Positions 44,666 to 52,907 are shown, numbered from the stretch's first letter. The stretch is DNA of 64,000 nt from an uncultured Porphyromonadaceae bacterium (GCA_902461565.1 CABPYL010000011.1:1-64000), one strand, 5' to 3'. A program made the numbers and translations. The notes: generated by a model not told the origin, from the letters alone.

Positions 44666-45610
44666 ATGGATACCATCCTTCATCCTTTCAAGATTTTCTC
44701 CGGTACAAAATCACGTTATATGGCCGAAGAAATCTGCAAAGAACTTGGCGTTGAACTCGGCAAAATGAAGATCGAACATTTTGCCGACGGAGAGTTTGAA
44801 GTCTGCTTCGAAGAATCTGTTCGTGGCTGCGAAGTATATCTTGTACAGAGCACATTCCCCAACTGCGACAATCTTATGGAACTTCTCCTGATGATTGATG
44901 CTGCAAAACGTGCTTCCGCCGCTTCGGTAGTGGCCGTTATGCCTTACTTCGGCTGGGCCCGTCAGGACCGCAAGGACAAGCCGCGCGTTTCTATCGCAGC
45001 AAAACTCGTCTCCGACATGCTCACCGCCGCAGGCGTGGACCGCGTTATCACAATGGATTTGCACGCCGACCAGATTCAAGGCTTTTTCAACGTACCCCTC
45101 GATCACCTTTACGCATCGTCGGTATTCATCCCATATATCCAGGGCCTCAACCTTGAGGATATGGTGATTGCCACTCCCGACGTTGGCGGTGCAAAACGTG
45201 CCAACAGCTATGCGAAGTATCTCGACGTGCCCCTGGTTCTGTGCCACAAGCAGCGTGCAAAGGCTAATGTGGTTGCCAAAATGACTGTTATCGGTGATGT
45301 AAAGGACAAGAACGTTATTCTTGTAGACGATATGGTGGATACCGCAGGTACCATCACAAAGGCTGCCAACCTTATGATGGAGAACGGTGCCAAATCTGTA
45401 CGCGCGCTTGCTTCGCACGCAATCATGTCTGACCCCGCCACTGAGCGTGTGAACGATTCGGCACTCACCGAGATGATTTTCACAAATTCCATCCCTTATA
45501 CCAAGGATTGTCCCAAGTGCACCATTCTTTCTGTGGCTCGTCTTTTTGCCGATACCATCCATCGCGTGCACAACAACGAATCCATCTCGTCGCAGTATCT
45601 TATTAAGTAA
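44666..45610 (+). CDS. prs: Ribose-phosphate pyrophosphokinase
   Basis: Makes PRPP from ribose 5-phosphate and ATP for nucleotide, histidine and tryptophan synthesis. The 314-residue protein has the class I layout: FSGTKSRYMAEEICKELG, the flexible ATP loop region FGWARQDRKDKPR, DLHADQIQGFF, and the PRPP-binding loop ILVDDMVDTAGT. It follows the amylase gene after 24 nt and ends at a strong terminator. Confidence 0.96.
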   Translation: MDTILHPFKIFSGTKSRYMAEEICKELGVELGKMKIEHFADGEFEVCFEESVRGCEVYLVQSTFPNCDNLMELLLMIDAAKRASAASVVAVMPYFGWARQDRKDKPRVSIAAKLVSDMLTAAGVDRVITMDLHADQIQGFFNVPLDHLYASSVFIPYIQGLNLEDMVIATPDVGGAKRANSYAKYLDVPLVLCHKQRAKANVVAKMTVIGDVKDKNVILVDDMVDTAGTITKAANLMMENGAKSVRALASHAIMSDPATERVNDSALTEMIFTNSIPYTKDCPKCTILSVARLFADTIHRVHNNESISSQYLIK

Positions 45611-45627
45611 CAATATCTTTAAATACG

Positions 45628-45667
45628 GTTTCTCCGGGGTGCGCATGCCGCCGGAGAAACTTTTTTA
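45628..45667 (+). terminator. prs terminator
   Basis: A 10-bp perfect stem GTTTCTCCGG/CCGGAGAAAC (45628-45637 with 45651-45660) and a T6 run, 17 nt after the prs stop. Confidence 0.9.
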
Positions 45668-45677
45668 TTCTGATACG

Positions 45678-46640
45678 ATGAAACCGAAGATTGTTTGTCT
45701 GGACGGCGCTACTGTTTTCCCTGCCGGTGCTCCGCAATGGGATGCTATGCGAGGCCTTGGCGATTTTACTTATTACGAGCGCACTGCTGCCGGAGATATC
45801 GCCGCGCGGTGCGAGGGGGCCGAGATAATACTAACCAACAAGGTTCCACTGAATGCCGCCACAATTGCTTCGCTTACCTCACTCCGGTATATCGGAGTGC
45901 TCGCTACCGGATATAATATTGTCGATACAGCCGCTGCGGCAAAAGCCGGGGTGGTGGTTACGAATATTCCGTCGTACAGCACTTCGTCGGTAGCGCAGCA
46001 TGTTTTCTCTCTCCTTCTGGCTGCAGTGTCGTCGGCAGAGAGGTATGCCGCCGATGTAAGAGAGGGAGGGTGGTGCGCATGCCCGGATTTCTCCTACCGT
46101 CTGAACGACTGGAACGAGCTGGCAGGCAAGACCTTCGGCATCGTTGGATTCGGGCATATCGGCACAGCGGTGGCGGCGATTGCCGCTGCAATGGGCATGA
46201 AAGTTGCGGTGAACACAAGCAAACCGCAGGCTGCCCTTCCGGCAGGATATGAAAAAATGGAACTCGACCGTCTTTTTGAAAGGGCGGATGTGCTCAGCCT
46301 CCACTGTCCGCTGTTTCCCGAAACGCGCGAAATGGTTGACGCACGCCGTCTCTCGCTGATGAAGCCCGGCGCCATTCTTATCAATACCGCCCGCGGTCCG
46401 CTTGTCGATGAACAGGCTGTGGCCGATGCGCTACGCGATGGTTGTCTGGGCGCCTATTGCTGCGATGTGCTCTGTAACGAGCCTCCGATACCGCAGTGTT
46501 CCCTGTTGTCGGCGCCGCGGTGTTTCATAACACCTCATATAGCATGGGCGTCCACCGAGGCGCGGCTGCGTCTGATGGACATCGCCACCGGAAATGTTCG
46601 CGCTTTTCTTGCCGGCGAACCCGCAAATGTAGTTAACTGA
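45678..46640 (+). CDS. D-2-hydroxyacid dehydrogenase (NAD-dependent)
   Basis: The start at 45678 (320 aa) follows the prs terminator; the open frame extends further left into prs but without family similarity. The protein has the two-domain D-2-hydroxyacid dehydrogenase fold. The NAD motif is GIVGFGHIGTAVAAIAAAMG (about 151-170). The catalytic Arg, Glu and His are expected in NTARGPLVDEQAV, the Glu after CDVLCNEPP, and FITPHIAWAS. It resembles glycerate/hydroxypyruvate reductases (HprA/GhrB-like). The cofactor-binding stretch is complete. The precise substrate cannot be fixed from sequence. Confidence 0.9.
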   Translation: MKPKIVCLDGATVFPAGAPQWDAMRGLGDFTYYERTAAGDIAARCEGAEIILTNKVPLNAATIASLTSLRYIGVLATGYNIVDTAAAAKAGVVVTNIPSYSTSSVAQHVFSLLLAAVSSAERYAADVREGGWCACPDFSYRLNDWNELAGKTFGIVGFGHIGTAVAAIAAAMGMKVAVNTSKPQAALPAGYEKMELDRLFERADVLSLHCPLFPETREMVDARRLSLMKPGAILINTARGPLVDEQAVADALRDGCLGAYCCDVLCNEPPIPQCSLLSAPRCFITPHIAWASTEARLRLMDIATGNVRAFLAGEPANVVN

Positions 46641-46727
46641 GGTGCCAATACATCCATTTTTCTGTTAATTATTTGGAAAAACGGATAATCTGCCGCTGTT
46701 TGATATGGCGGGAAAAGGAATAATTCG

Positions 46728-46735
46728 TAACTTTG
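46728..46735 (+). promoter_or_regulatory. bamD promoter -7 element
   Basis: TAACTTTG fits TAnnTTTG. The likely transcription start is near 46742, where a small inverted repeat AATGCC-AAAA-GGCATT (46744-46759) lies at the very 5' end of the leader. Confidence 0.6.
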
Positions 46736-46768
46736 TCATTCGAAATGCCAAAAGGCATTCATACTGAT

Positions 46769-47569
46769 ATGCGTAACTACCTCATCCTTTTCCTTGCCGC
46801 TATCCTGCTGACATCATGCGGGGAGTATCAGCGTGTGCAGAAGAGCGACGACTACAACTATAAGTTCGATTACGCCAAGCGCGCTTTCGAGCAGAAAAAA
46901 TACGTGCAGGCAGCCACATTGCTGCAGGACTGCATCGCTGTTTTCAAAGGCTCCGACAAGGCCGAGGAGTCGCTGTATCTCCTTGCAATGAGCAACTATG
47001 AGAACTCAGACTACGAGCAGGCAGCTGTATATTTCAAAAGCTATTACAACCGCTATCCCAAAGGCAAATATGCCGAGGCCGCGCGTTTCTTCAGCGGTTA
47101 CGGCTACTATCTTGATTCTCCTGACCCACAGCTGGATCAGAGCGGCACAATAAAGGCAATCGAGGAATTACAGGCGTTCCTCGACTACTTTCCACGCAGC
47201 GACAAGGTTTCCATTGCCCAGAATGCCATTTTCGAGTTGCAGGACAAACTCACCCTCAAGCAGCTTATGAACGCACAGTTGTACTACAACCTCGGCAACT
47301 ACATGGGTAACAACTACGAGAGCGCCGTTATCGTCGCCCGCAACGCCGTAAAAGATTATCCCTATTCGAAATATAAGGAAGATCTGGAAATGCTTATCCT
47401 CAAGGCACGCTATCAGGAAGCCGCCAACTCTATCGAGGAACGTAAAGTAGACCGTTTCCGCGACGTTATCGACGAATATTATTCCTTTATAAATAACTAT
47501 CCTGACACTCCTAACCGTGAAGAGGCCGACAATATCCTGAAAATTGCCCGCCGCTACGTAAAGGAATAA
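46769..47569 (+). CDS. bamD: Outer-membrane assembly lipoprotein BamD
   Basis: A BAM complex lipoprotein that docks on BamA and helps fold barrel proteins. The start at 46769 (266 aa) gives a compact lipoprotein signal, MRNYLILFLAAILLTSC, with lipid Cys17. An in-frame ATG at 46745 adds only eight residues and is less likely. The mature part is built of TPR-like helix pairs, for example YAKRAFEQKKYVQAATLLQD and YFKSYYNRYPKGKYAEAARF, matching BamD's five TPRs. It is followed 54 nt later by the omega-like gene. Confidence 0.92.
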   Translation: MRNYLILFLAAILLTSCGEYQRVQKSDDYNYKFDYAKRAFEQKKYVQAATLLQDCIAVFKGSDKAEESLYLLAMSNYENSDYEQAAVYFKSYYNRYPKGKYAEAARFFSGYGYYLDSPDPQLDQSGTIKAIEELQAFLDYFPRSDKVSIAQNAIFELQDKLTLKQLMNAQLYYNLGNYMGNNYESAVIVARNAVKDYPYSKYKEDLEMLILKARYQEAANSIEERKVDRFRDVIDEYYSFINNYPDTPNREEADNILKIARRYVKE

Positions 47570-47623
47570 GTGTTGTTTCTCTCCAATACGATTCAGTCAA
47601 ACCTGTCATTCTAAAAATATTTT

Positions 47624-47959
47624 ATGATGGATTACAAAAAAACAAACACTCCTCTGAATACCGTTACACGCGACACGATCCAGCTTGCCGAGCAAACCGG
47701 TAATATCTACGAAACCGTTTGCGTTATCGCCACACGCGCAAATCAGATTGCCGCCCAGATGAAGAGCGACCTTGAAAAGAAACTCCAGGAATTCGCTCCA
47801 TATAACGACAACCTTGAGGAAGTGAGCGAGAACCGCGAGCAGATCGAGATTTCCCGTTACTACGAGCGTCTGCCCAAGCCCACACTTATTGCGACGCAGG
47901 AGTATATCGATCACAAACTATTCTTCCGCAAATCCAACAAGACAAAGAGTAACCTCTGA
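47624..47959 (+). CDS. rpoZ: RNA polymerase omega-like (Rpb6) subunit
   Basis: A 111-residue protein resembling the Bacteroidota form of the RNA polymerase omega/Rpb6 subunit, which helps assemble the beta' subunit. The core TGNIYETVCVIATRANQIA matches the omega signature of a helix followed by ARRA-like residues. The C-terminal part, PTLIATQEYIDHKLFFR, is a Bacteroidota-type extension. The start is either ATG of the MMDYKK pair (47624 or 47627). It lies after bamD and before a hairpin terminator; the bamD-rpoZ order is common in the phylum. Confidence 0.8.
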   Translation: MMDYKKTNTPLNTVTRDTIQLAEQTGNIYETVCVIATRANQIAAQMKSDLEKKLQEFAPYNDNLEEVSENREQIEISRYYERLPKPTLIATQEYIDHKLFFRKSNKTKSNL

Positions 47960-47990
47960 TTTCGAAAAGGCTTTTTGTACACATACTTTC

Positions 47991-48014
47991 AGGAACCGGT
48001 CTGCCCCGGTTCCT
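47991..48014 (+). terminator. Terminator after bamD-rpoZ
   Basis: A 9-bp stem AGGAACCGG/CCGGTTCCT (47991-47999 with 48006-48014) and a 6-base loop, 31 nt after the stop. Confidence 0.7.
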
Positions 48015-48100
48015 GATTGCTTGTATAAATGCCGGAATGCGAACTTTTGTGCTTTTGCGGTGTTCTAAATGTGATTCAATCAGCTTTCAATTCATTCATT

Positions 48101-49348
48101 ATGGATAATTTCAGTTACTACTCTCCCACGCTGTTCGAATTCGGCCGCGGTGCCGAAGAAAAAGTTGGTATGCTCACTTTTCTTACCGGTGCCACCAAAG
48201 TAATGGTGGTGTATGGGAAAAAATATGCAAAGACAAGCGGGTTGCTCGGACGCATAGAAAACTCGCTCAACACAATAGGCATAGATTATGTAGAGTTGGG
48301 AGGCGTTTCCGCCAATCCTACCGACAAACTTGTGTACGAGGGCATCGAAAAGGCACGCAAGGCACATGTGGACGGCATGCTGGCCATTGGCGGTGGTTCG
48401 GTGATAGATACAGCTAAAGCCATTGCTGCGGGAGTGGGCTACAAAGGCGACTTCTGGGATTTCTATACCGGCAAAACGCCTGTCAAGGAAGCCCTTCCGG
48501 TAGGCGTTGTGCTCACTGTTCCCGGTGCCGGCAGCGAGGGTTCCGGAAACAGCGTTATCACGCATTACGGCGAGGATGGTGTGCCAGTGAAACTGAGCCT
48601 GCGCACCGACAGTGTTCTGCGTCCGCGCTTTGCCATAATGAATCCCGAAATGACCTTTACCTTGTCTGCGCGTCAGACAGCCACGGGTATCATGGACATG
48701 ATATCGCATGTGCTGGAAAGATATTTTTCTCCCACAATACGAGTGGAGACAACCGATCGCATTGCCGAGGGCATAATAATGGCTCTTGTGGCCGAGGCTC
48801 CTAGGGCGCTGAGTGATCCTACAGATTATCATGCACGTGCCAACATCGAGTGGGCCGGTACGCAGGCTCATGTGGGCGTGGCCGGTTGCGGACGCATCGA
48901 GGACTGGGCTTCGCACGCTATGGAGCATGAAATTAGCGCTTTATATCCTAACATAGCGCACGGCGACGGTCTGGCTGTTGTATTCCCTGCTTTCCTCGCT
49001 TTCATGACGCACTGCAAGCCCTCTAAGGTCGCGCAGCTCGGACGCCGTGTGTTCGGTGTCGACTGTAAGGACGACCGCGCTGCCGCTATTGAGACAACGG
49101 CCCAGTTCCGCGCTTTCATAAGCGCCGTGTTACGTCTGCCGCTTACTTTCCGTGACCTCGGAATTGAGGAGCCGGATATCGACACTATGGTGGAGCGCCT
49201 GCACAGAAACAAGGGCGAGATGATAGGCTCGTACTATCGCCTCGGAAAGGCCGATACGCGCCAGATTTACGAACTCATGCTGGCCGATGGCCAGAAACCG
49301 CTATCGCGCGATAACGTTCCGCAGCCCGAGGCTGAAACGACGGTATAA
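48101..49348 (+). CDS. Iron-containing alcohol dehydrogenase
   Basis: Start chosen at 48101 (415 aa, MDNFSYYSPTLFEFGRG), which matches the family N-terminus. A frame start at 48029 adds 24 unlikely residues. The protein is a group III (Fe2+) alcohol dehydrogenase of the YqdH/BDH branch. The NAD(P) site is GGGSVIDTAKAIA. Metal ligands are expected in GIMDMISHVLERY (Asp and His), SHAMEHE and NIAHGDGLA. Likely reactions are NAD(P)H-dependent reduction of butyraldehyde or other short aldehydes. The nitroreductase-like gene 49360-49842 follows after 11 nt, so the two are probably co-transcribed. Confidence 0.92.
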   Translation: MDNFSYYSPTLFEFGRGAEEKVGMLTFLTGATKVMVVYGKKYAKTSGLLGRIENSLNTIGIDYVELGGVSANPTDKLVYEGIEKARKAHVDGMLAIGGGSVIDTAKAIAAGVGYKGDFWDFYTGKTPVKEALPVGVVLTVPGAGSEGSGNSVITHYGEDGVPVKLSLRTDSVLRPRFAIMNPEMTFTLSARQTATGIMDMISHVLERYFSPTIRVETTDRIAEGIIMALVAEAPRALSDPTDYHARANIEWAGTQAHVGVAGCGRIEDWASHAMEHEISALYPNIAHGDGLAVVFPAFLAFMTHCKPSKVAQLGRRVFGVDCKDDRAAAIETTAQFRAFISAVLRLPLTFRDLGIEEPDIDTMVERLHRNKGEMIGSYYRLGKADTRQIYELMLADGQKPLSRDNVPQPEAETTV

Positions 49349-49359
49349 GATCGAGTCTT

Positions 49360-49842
49360 ATGAAGGCTATGAGAAAGGCCGCGAGACAGCGGGACGCCGA
49401 GTGGGCATTGGAAGTATTTGATAAGGCTCCGTACGTAACCGTGAGCATGACCAGGCCCGACGGCACACCGTATGGCTTGCCACTTTCCGTCGTTCGCCGC
49501 GACGGACAGACATTCTATTTTCATTGTGCAGCCGAAGGTGAGAAAATCGACTGCATAAAAGCGAATCCGGTAATCAGCCTGTCGGCTGTGAGCCGGTGTA
49601 TGCCCGTGTTTGAGGAAGAGAAGCTTAACTTTACAGAGCATTATCATTCGGCCATCGCTGTCGGCCGTGCGGAAATAGTAATCGATGATAGTGAAAAGAC
49701 GGAAGCGCTACGCTTACTGTGCCAACGCTTTCTTCCGAAATATATGAATCATTTCGAGGACGCAATCACCCGCAGTCTCGACCGAACGACGGTTGTAAGA
49801 ATATCACTGAGCGAGCCTCCTGTCGGAAAATGCAAGCCCTGA
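49360..49842 (+). CDS. NimA-like pyridoxamine 5'-phosphate oxidase-fold flavoprotein
   Basis: A 160-residue protein with the PNPOx-like split-barrel fold: VTVSMTRPDGTPYGLPLSVV, then FYFHCAAEGEKIDCIKANP, and a late FEDAITRSLDRTTVVRISL helix-strand. This pattern matches the NimA/nitroimidazole-reductase-like group that binds FMN. The conserved catalytic-site His of Nim proteins is plausibly His66 in FHCAAEGEK, the lysine here being the likely flavin contact. Some relatives confer 5-nitroimidazole resistance, but most family members do not, so no resistance claim is made. A second ATG at 49369 is possible. Confidence 0.8.
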   Translation: MKAMRKAARQRDAEWALEVFDKAPYVTVSMTRPDGTPYGLPLSVVRRDGQTFYFHCAAEGEKIDCIKANPVISLSAVSRCMPVFEEEKLNFTEHYHSAIAVGRAEIVIDDSEKTEALRLLCQRFLPKYMNHFEDAITRSLDRTTVVRISLSEPPVGKCKP

Positions 49843-49856
49843 CGGAATAATCTAAT

Positions 49857-50459
49857 TCAGTCGAATTCACCTGCGCCCTGACGGATTACTGCCGGGGCGT
49901 TGCTGTCGGTAAGGTCTACTATGGTGCTTGGAACTATGCTTCCTGCGCCGCCGTCAATGGCAAGCCCGATTTCCTGACGCCCGTCGTATTGTTCCGCTAT
50001 CATGCGCGGGTCAGCGACGTCGCCGTCCGCGATTTCGACCGATGAACTCATTATCGGATTATTCATTTCCTCGGCAAGAGCACGTGCGAAATCATTGTCG
50101 GGTATGCGCACGCCCACACTGCGGCGGCTTCGGAACACTTTGGGCAGCTTTGTGGCCGCCGGCAGGATGAAAGTATACGGCCCGGGAAGGTATTCTTTCA
50201 AACTACGGAACGCACGGTTGTCGATGCGAGTATATTCCGCCGCCTGGGATATATCGGAACATACGATAGAAAGCAGGTTTTTGTCGGGGTTGATGCCTTT
50301 CAGACGGCACAGCCGCTCTACGGCCCTTGCGTTGAGTGCGTCGCAGCCAAAGGCATAGAGTGTGTCGGTGGGATATATGATTATCTTGCCGTCCCGAAGA
50401 GCTTCAGCGGCTTCGGCAACCGCACGACGGTCGGCGCCACGGCATTCAATTATTTTCAT
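49857..50459 (-). CDS. tsaC: L-threonylcarbamoyladenylate synthase (TsaC/Sua5-YrdC)
   Basis: Makes threonylcarbamoyl-AMP for the t6A modification at position 37 of ANN-decoding tRNAs. The 200-residue YrdC domain has the expected start, IIIYPTDTLYAFGCDALN, the ATP/threonine site with KGINPDKNLLSIV, and the core PGPYTFILPAATKLPK and RSVGVRIPD. It lacks the extra Sua5 C-terminal domain, as usual for TsaC. Its ATG overlaps the stop of the upstream B3/B4 gene by 4 nt, so the pair is translationally coupled. It is convergent with the NimA-like gene, only 14 bp apart. Confidence 0.94.
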   Translation of the reverse strand: MKIIECRGADRRAVAEAAEALRDGKIIIYPTDTLYAFGCDALNARAVERLCRLKGINPDKNLLSIVCSDISQAAEYTRIDNRAFRSLKEYLPGPYTFILPAATKLPKVFRSRRSVGVRIPDNDFARALAEEMNNPIMSSSVEIADGDVADPRMIAEQYDGRQEIGLAIDGGAGSIVPSTIVDLTDSNAPAVIRQGAGEFD

Positions 50460-51130
50460 TCCTGTGTTTTTATGATAAAAGATTCTATTTTTGTGGAGCC
50501 TGCGTATTTTGTGAGGAGGTCGCGTATAATCTGTTCTGTTTCTTCGGGCGTCTGTTCACCAGGGCCGTAGAGGTTCACAGTCATTGCAATGCGGCGTGTA
50601 TTTTCCGATAGTTTTGTGCGTTCGTTGTCGGAGGTCGGCGTGCCTATTCCACCGACGGCGTCGCGGAAAACTGGTAGGCCGGCGATGTTGAGCTGGCCAC
50701 GTCCTATTGCCTCGTAAGGCTCGCCATCGCAGCCTACGCCCAAAGTGAGGACGTCGCCTTCGATCTTGTCGGCGTCGAAACCACCGATAGATACTCCCGT
50801 GCGCATAGACACGAGGTTGATAAGGTCGATGGCCGTCAGGGTACGGTAAAGTTCCAGCCCTTTGACGGCACGTCGGCATAGTGCTTCGGCGCTCGGACGA
50901 TAGCGGTTAGGCTCTTTGCCGAGGGCTTTGTAGGCGCGGCGCGTAGCATCGATGGCGGGGCGGTGGCGTATGTCCTCCATTGCATATCTGGCGCGTATGT
51001 CGGTTTCCTGGGCTTCAATTTCGGCCCACAGCCCGTTGGAGGTGGGGACGTTCACAATGTCAGCCTCTATATATAGTACGGCGAGATCTGGAGCGGCTTG
51101 GCGAATAGCGTTATCGAAGTCTATAATCAT
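50456..51130 (-). CDS. B3/B4-domain protein (PheT-like tRNA-binding/editing)
   Basis: A 224-residue stand-alone B3/B4 domain, the editing module of the phenylalanyl-tRNA synthetase beta chain. The pattern ALGKEPNRYRPSAEALCRRAVKG and DLINLVSMRTGVSIGGFDADKIEGD matches free-standing B3/B4 proteins, which are proposed to hydrolyse mischarged tRNAs or to edit amino acids in trans. It is coupled to tsaC through a 4-nt overlap, so both act on tRNA. The biochemical role of this stand-alone family is not established. Confidence 0.8.
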   Translation of the reverse strand: MIIDFDNAIRQAAPDLAVLYIEADIVNVPTSNGLWAEIEAQETDIRARYAMEDIRHRPAIDATRRAYKALGKEPNRYRPSAEALCRRAVKGLELYRTLTAIDLINLVSMRTGVSIGGFDADKIEGDVLTLGVGCDGEPYEAIGRGQLNIAGLPVFRDAVGGIGTPTSDNERTKLSENTRRIAMTVNLYGPGEQTPEETEQIIRDLLTKYAGSTKIESFIIKTQE

Positions 51131-51151
51131 GGCGGATTATCTATTTATCCA

Positions 51152-51159
51152 CAAAGTTA
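51152..51159 (-). promoter_or_regulatory. B3/B4-tsaC promoter -7 element
   Basis: Read leftward, TAACTTTG lies 21 bp before the start at 51130 and fits TAnnTTTG exactly. Confidence 0.6.
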
Positions 51160-51199
51160 CCTCTTTTGAAACGAAAATACATAAACGAGAGGCTCAAAG

Positions 51200-51231
51200 T
51201 TTGCATATCCCGTAGAAAAATGCTAAATTTG
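51200..51231 (+). promoter_or_regulatory. rpmE2 promoter
   Basis: TTTG (51200-51203), a 20-bp spacer and TAAATTTG (51224-51231) make a near-ideal promoter. The leader to 51306 is about 65-70 nt, long enough for autoregulation by ribosomal protein binding, though none is evident. Confidence 0.75.
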
Positions 51232-51305
51232 TAGGCCATTACGAAAAGCAGCGTCTTACCAGCGCTATTTCTTATTTGGATTAATACGTATTAAAGAGAA
51301 CAGCA

Positions 51306-51560
51306 ATGAAAAAAGACATTCATCCCTCAAACTATCGCGAAGTGGTATTCAAGGATATGTCCAACGACGAAATCTTTATCACTCGTTCTACAGTCGCCAC
51401 CCGCGAAACCATCGAGGTTGATGGCAAGACCTATCCTCTGGTGAAGCTTGAAATCACCAGCTCGTCGCACCCCTTCTTCACCGGCAAGCAGAAGCTCGTC
51501 GATACCGCAGGTCGTGTGGACAAGTTCATGAGCCGCTACGGCGTTCGCTCGAAAAAATAA
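51306..51560 (+). CDS. rpmE2: Type B 50S ribosomal protein L31
   Basis: An 84-residue ribosomal protein of the large subunit. It belongs to the cysteine-free, type B form of L31: it has no CxxC zinc ligands, opens MKKDIHPSNYREVVFKD, and carries the family end HPFFTGKQKLVDTAGRVDKF. In bacteria that encode both forms, type B replaces the zinc-binding L31 under zinc limitation; whether a second form exists here is not visible. It is monocistronic, with a strong promoter and terminator. Confidence 0.95.
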   Translation: MKKDIHPSNYREVVFKDMSNDEIFITRSTVATRETIEVDGKTYPLVKLEITSSSHPFFTGKQKLVDTAGRVDKFMSRYGVRSKK

Positions 51561-51607
51561 AATGGTTTTGCCCGGCTCATGCGCAGAGCCAAGTCAAACG
51601 TATTTTG

Positions 51608-51634
51608 GGACGGAATTTTTTTCCGTCCTTTTTT
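51608..51634 (+). terminator. rpmE2 terminator
   Basis: An 8-bp stem GGACGGAA/TTCCGTCC (51608-51615 with 51621-51628) with a T5 loop and a T6 tail, 47 nt after the rpmE2 stop. Confidence 0.9.
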
Positions 51635-51714
51635 GTGTTTTTTTTCGCGGTTTCAGCGTAGCTTTTTTCGCAGCCGTTGCGTCTAACCGGTAAACAAATA
51701 TTTTTCATTACCCA

Positions 51715-52197
51715 ATGAACAAAAGAGAGAGGGCATTTGAAACTTTTGTGCAGGAACATAAGGCTACGGTGTATTCCGTATGCTATATGTTCTCCGACAA
51801 TCAGACAGATGCCGACGACCTTTTCCAGGAGGTCTTGATAAACCTTTGGCGTGGCTATGGCACTTTCCGTGGGGATTCTTCGGCGCGGACGTGGGTGTAT
51901 CGTGTGAGCATGAACACGTGCATCTCTTTCGACCGCAAGAAGAAAAACCGTTCCGCTATTCCTACGGATATAGATCCGTCGCTTTTTGTAGAAGAAACGG
52001 AGGCCGGCGCACAGACAGTCATGCTGCACCGCCGCATACAGCAGCTCGACCTTGCCGACAGGGCCGTTGTGCTGATGTGGCTGGAGGATATGCCCTACGA
52101 TGAAATAGGCGCCGTCATTGGAATTTCCGCAAAGGCTGTGGGTGTCCGCCTGGTACGGATACGCGAGAAACTTAAACGAATGAATAACGACAGATAA
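51715..52197 (+). CDS. ECF-type RNA polymerase sigma factor
   Basis: A 160-residue sigma-70 family extracytoplasmic-function factor. Region 2 (about 10-75) has VYSVCYMFSDNQTDADDLFQEVLINLW and the -10 recognition stretch ARTWVYRVSMNTCIS. Region 4 (about 100-155) carries VVLMWLEDMPYDEIGAVIGISAKAVGVRLVRIREKL, a helix-turn-helix. It ends 10 nt before a gene for a four-helix membrane protein, the normal position for an anti-sigma factor. No PUL (SusCD) genes are next to it. The target promoters are not visible here. Confidence 0.93.
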   Translation: MNKRERAFETFVQEHKATVYSVCYMFSDNQTDADDLFQEVLINLWRGYGTFRGDSSARTWVYRVSMNTCISFDRKKKNRSAIPTDIDPSLFVEETEAGAQTVMLHRRIQQLDLADRAVVLMWLEDMPYDEIGAVIGISAKAVGVRLVRIREKLKRMNNDR

Positions 52198-52207
52198 GAG
52201 ATACGTT

Positions 52208-52813
52208 ATGGACGAAAATATTATAATTGATTCTTCTCCCGAACTCGAGCAGATGCGACACGCAATGGTTAATCTGCGGGAACAGCTGTCGCAGCAGAGA
52301 ATAGTGAACGAGAAACTGCTGCGTCAGGTACTTATTGGTAAATCAGGCTTTGTAATCAAACTCGTGAACAGTCAGCTCTATATCATTGCGCCGGTATGTT
52401 CGCTTGTATTCATAGGAGCTGCGGCCGTGGGGTTGTGTTCATGGGCTTTTGCTGTTGTTACAGCCATTCTGATGTGCGCATCCGGTATTTTCGATAAGAT
52501 GTATTATGTTGGCAAGAAAGATCTTGCCACGATGCCGATGGTGGCGATTGCCGAGAAAGTGAGTATGCAGAAACGTCGCGAGCCGTGGAAGATGGCGGTG
52601 GAAACACTGGTAATGATACCCTGGTGTGTTTGGTTTTTTACAGATTTCTTCGCTTCTTCGGATTTCCCTGAGGAAGGCAAATGGTTTTCAATCGGTTTTG
52701 CGGCGTTTACTTCGCTGATTATTCTGATTGTGCTGTATATACGGTTGCGTGATTCGCAGGACAATGTCCTCCGCAGTGTCGATCAGTTCCTCGGCGAGAC
52801 CCGCGAAAGTTGA
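52208..52813 (+). CDS. Four-helix membrane protein, possible anti-sigma factor
   Basis: A 201-residue protein I do not recognise. The N-terminal 50 residues are cytoplasmic-like and partly coiled coil (LEQMRHAMVNLREQLSQQRI, then LLRQVLIGK). Two adjacent hydrophobic hairpins follow, one at about 57-98 (IIAPVCSLVFIGAAAVGL, then AVVTAILMCASGIF) and one at about 130-187 (MIPWCVWFFTDF, then FAAFTSLIILIVLYI). It lies 10 nt after the ECF sigma gene, so it may restrain that sigma factor through the N-terminal part. No zinc-finger anti-sigma motif (HxxxCxxC) is present, and it does not match a FecR fold. Confidence 0.6.
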   Translation: MDENIIIDSSPELEQMRHAMVNLREQLSQQRIVNEKLLRQVLIGKSGFVIKLVNSQLYIIAPVCSLVFIGAAAVGLCSWAFAVVTAILMCASGIFDKMYYVGKKDLATMPMVAIAEKVSMQKRREPWKMAVETLVMIPWCVWFFTDFFASSDFPEEGKWFSIGFAAFTSLIILIVLYIRLRDSQDNVLRSVDQFLGETRES

Positions 52814-52857
52814 GTTTACGGAATTCTTGAGGTATATACAATCAGAGGCACATATAA

Positions 52858-52895
52858 AATGAGATCCGGAGCGCGGGCCCCGGGTCTCATTTTTG
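52858..52895. terminator. Bidirectional terminator between sigma operon and wzc
   Basis: A stem of about 11-12 bp, ATGAGATCCGG with CCGGGTCTCAT (52858-52869 with 52880-52891) including one G-T pair. A-rich bases precede it and T5 follows, so it serves both convergent transcripts. Confidence 0.8.
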
Positions 52896-52907
52896 GAAAA
52901 ATGTGTT

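Noticed and set aside
49360..49842. Nitroimidazole resistance gene
   Set aside because: The NimA-like fold alone does not establish resistance; most homologues have other or unknown roles.
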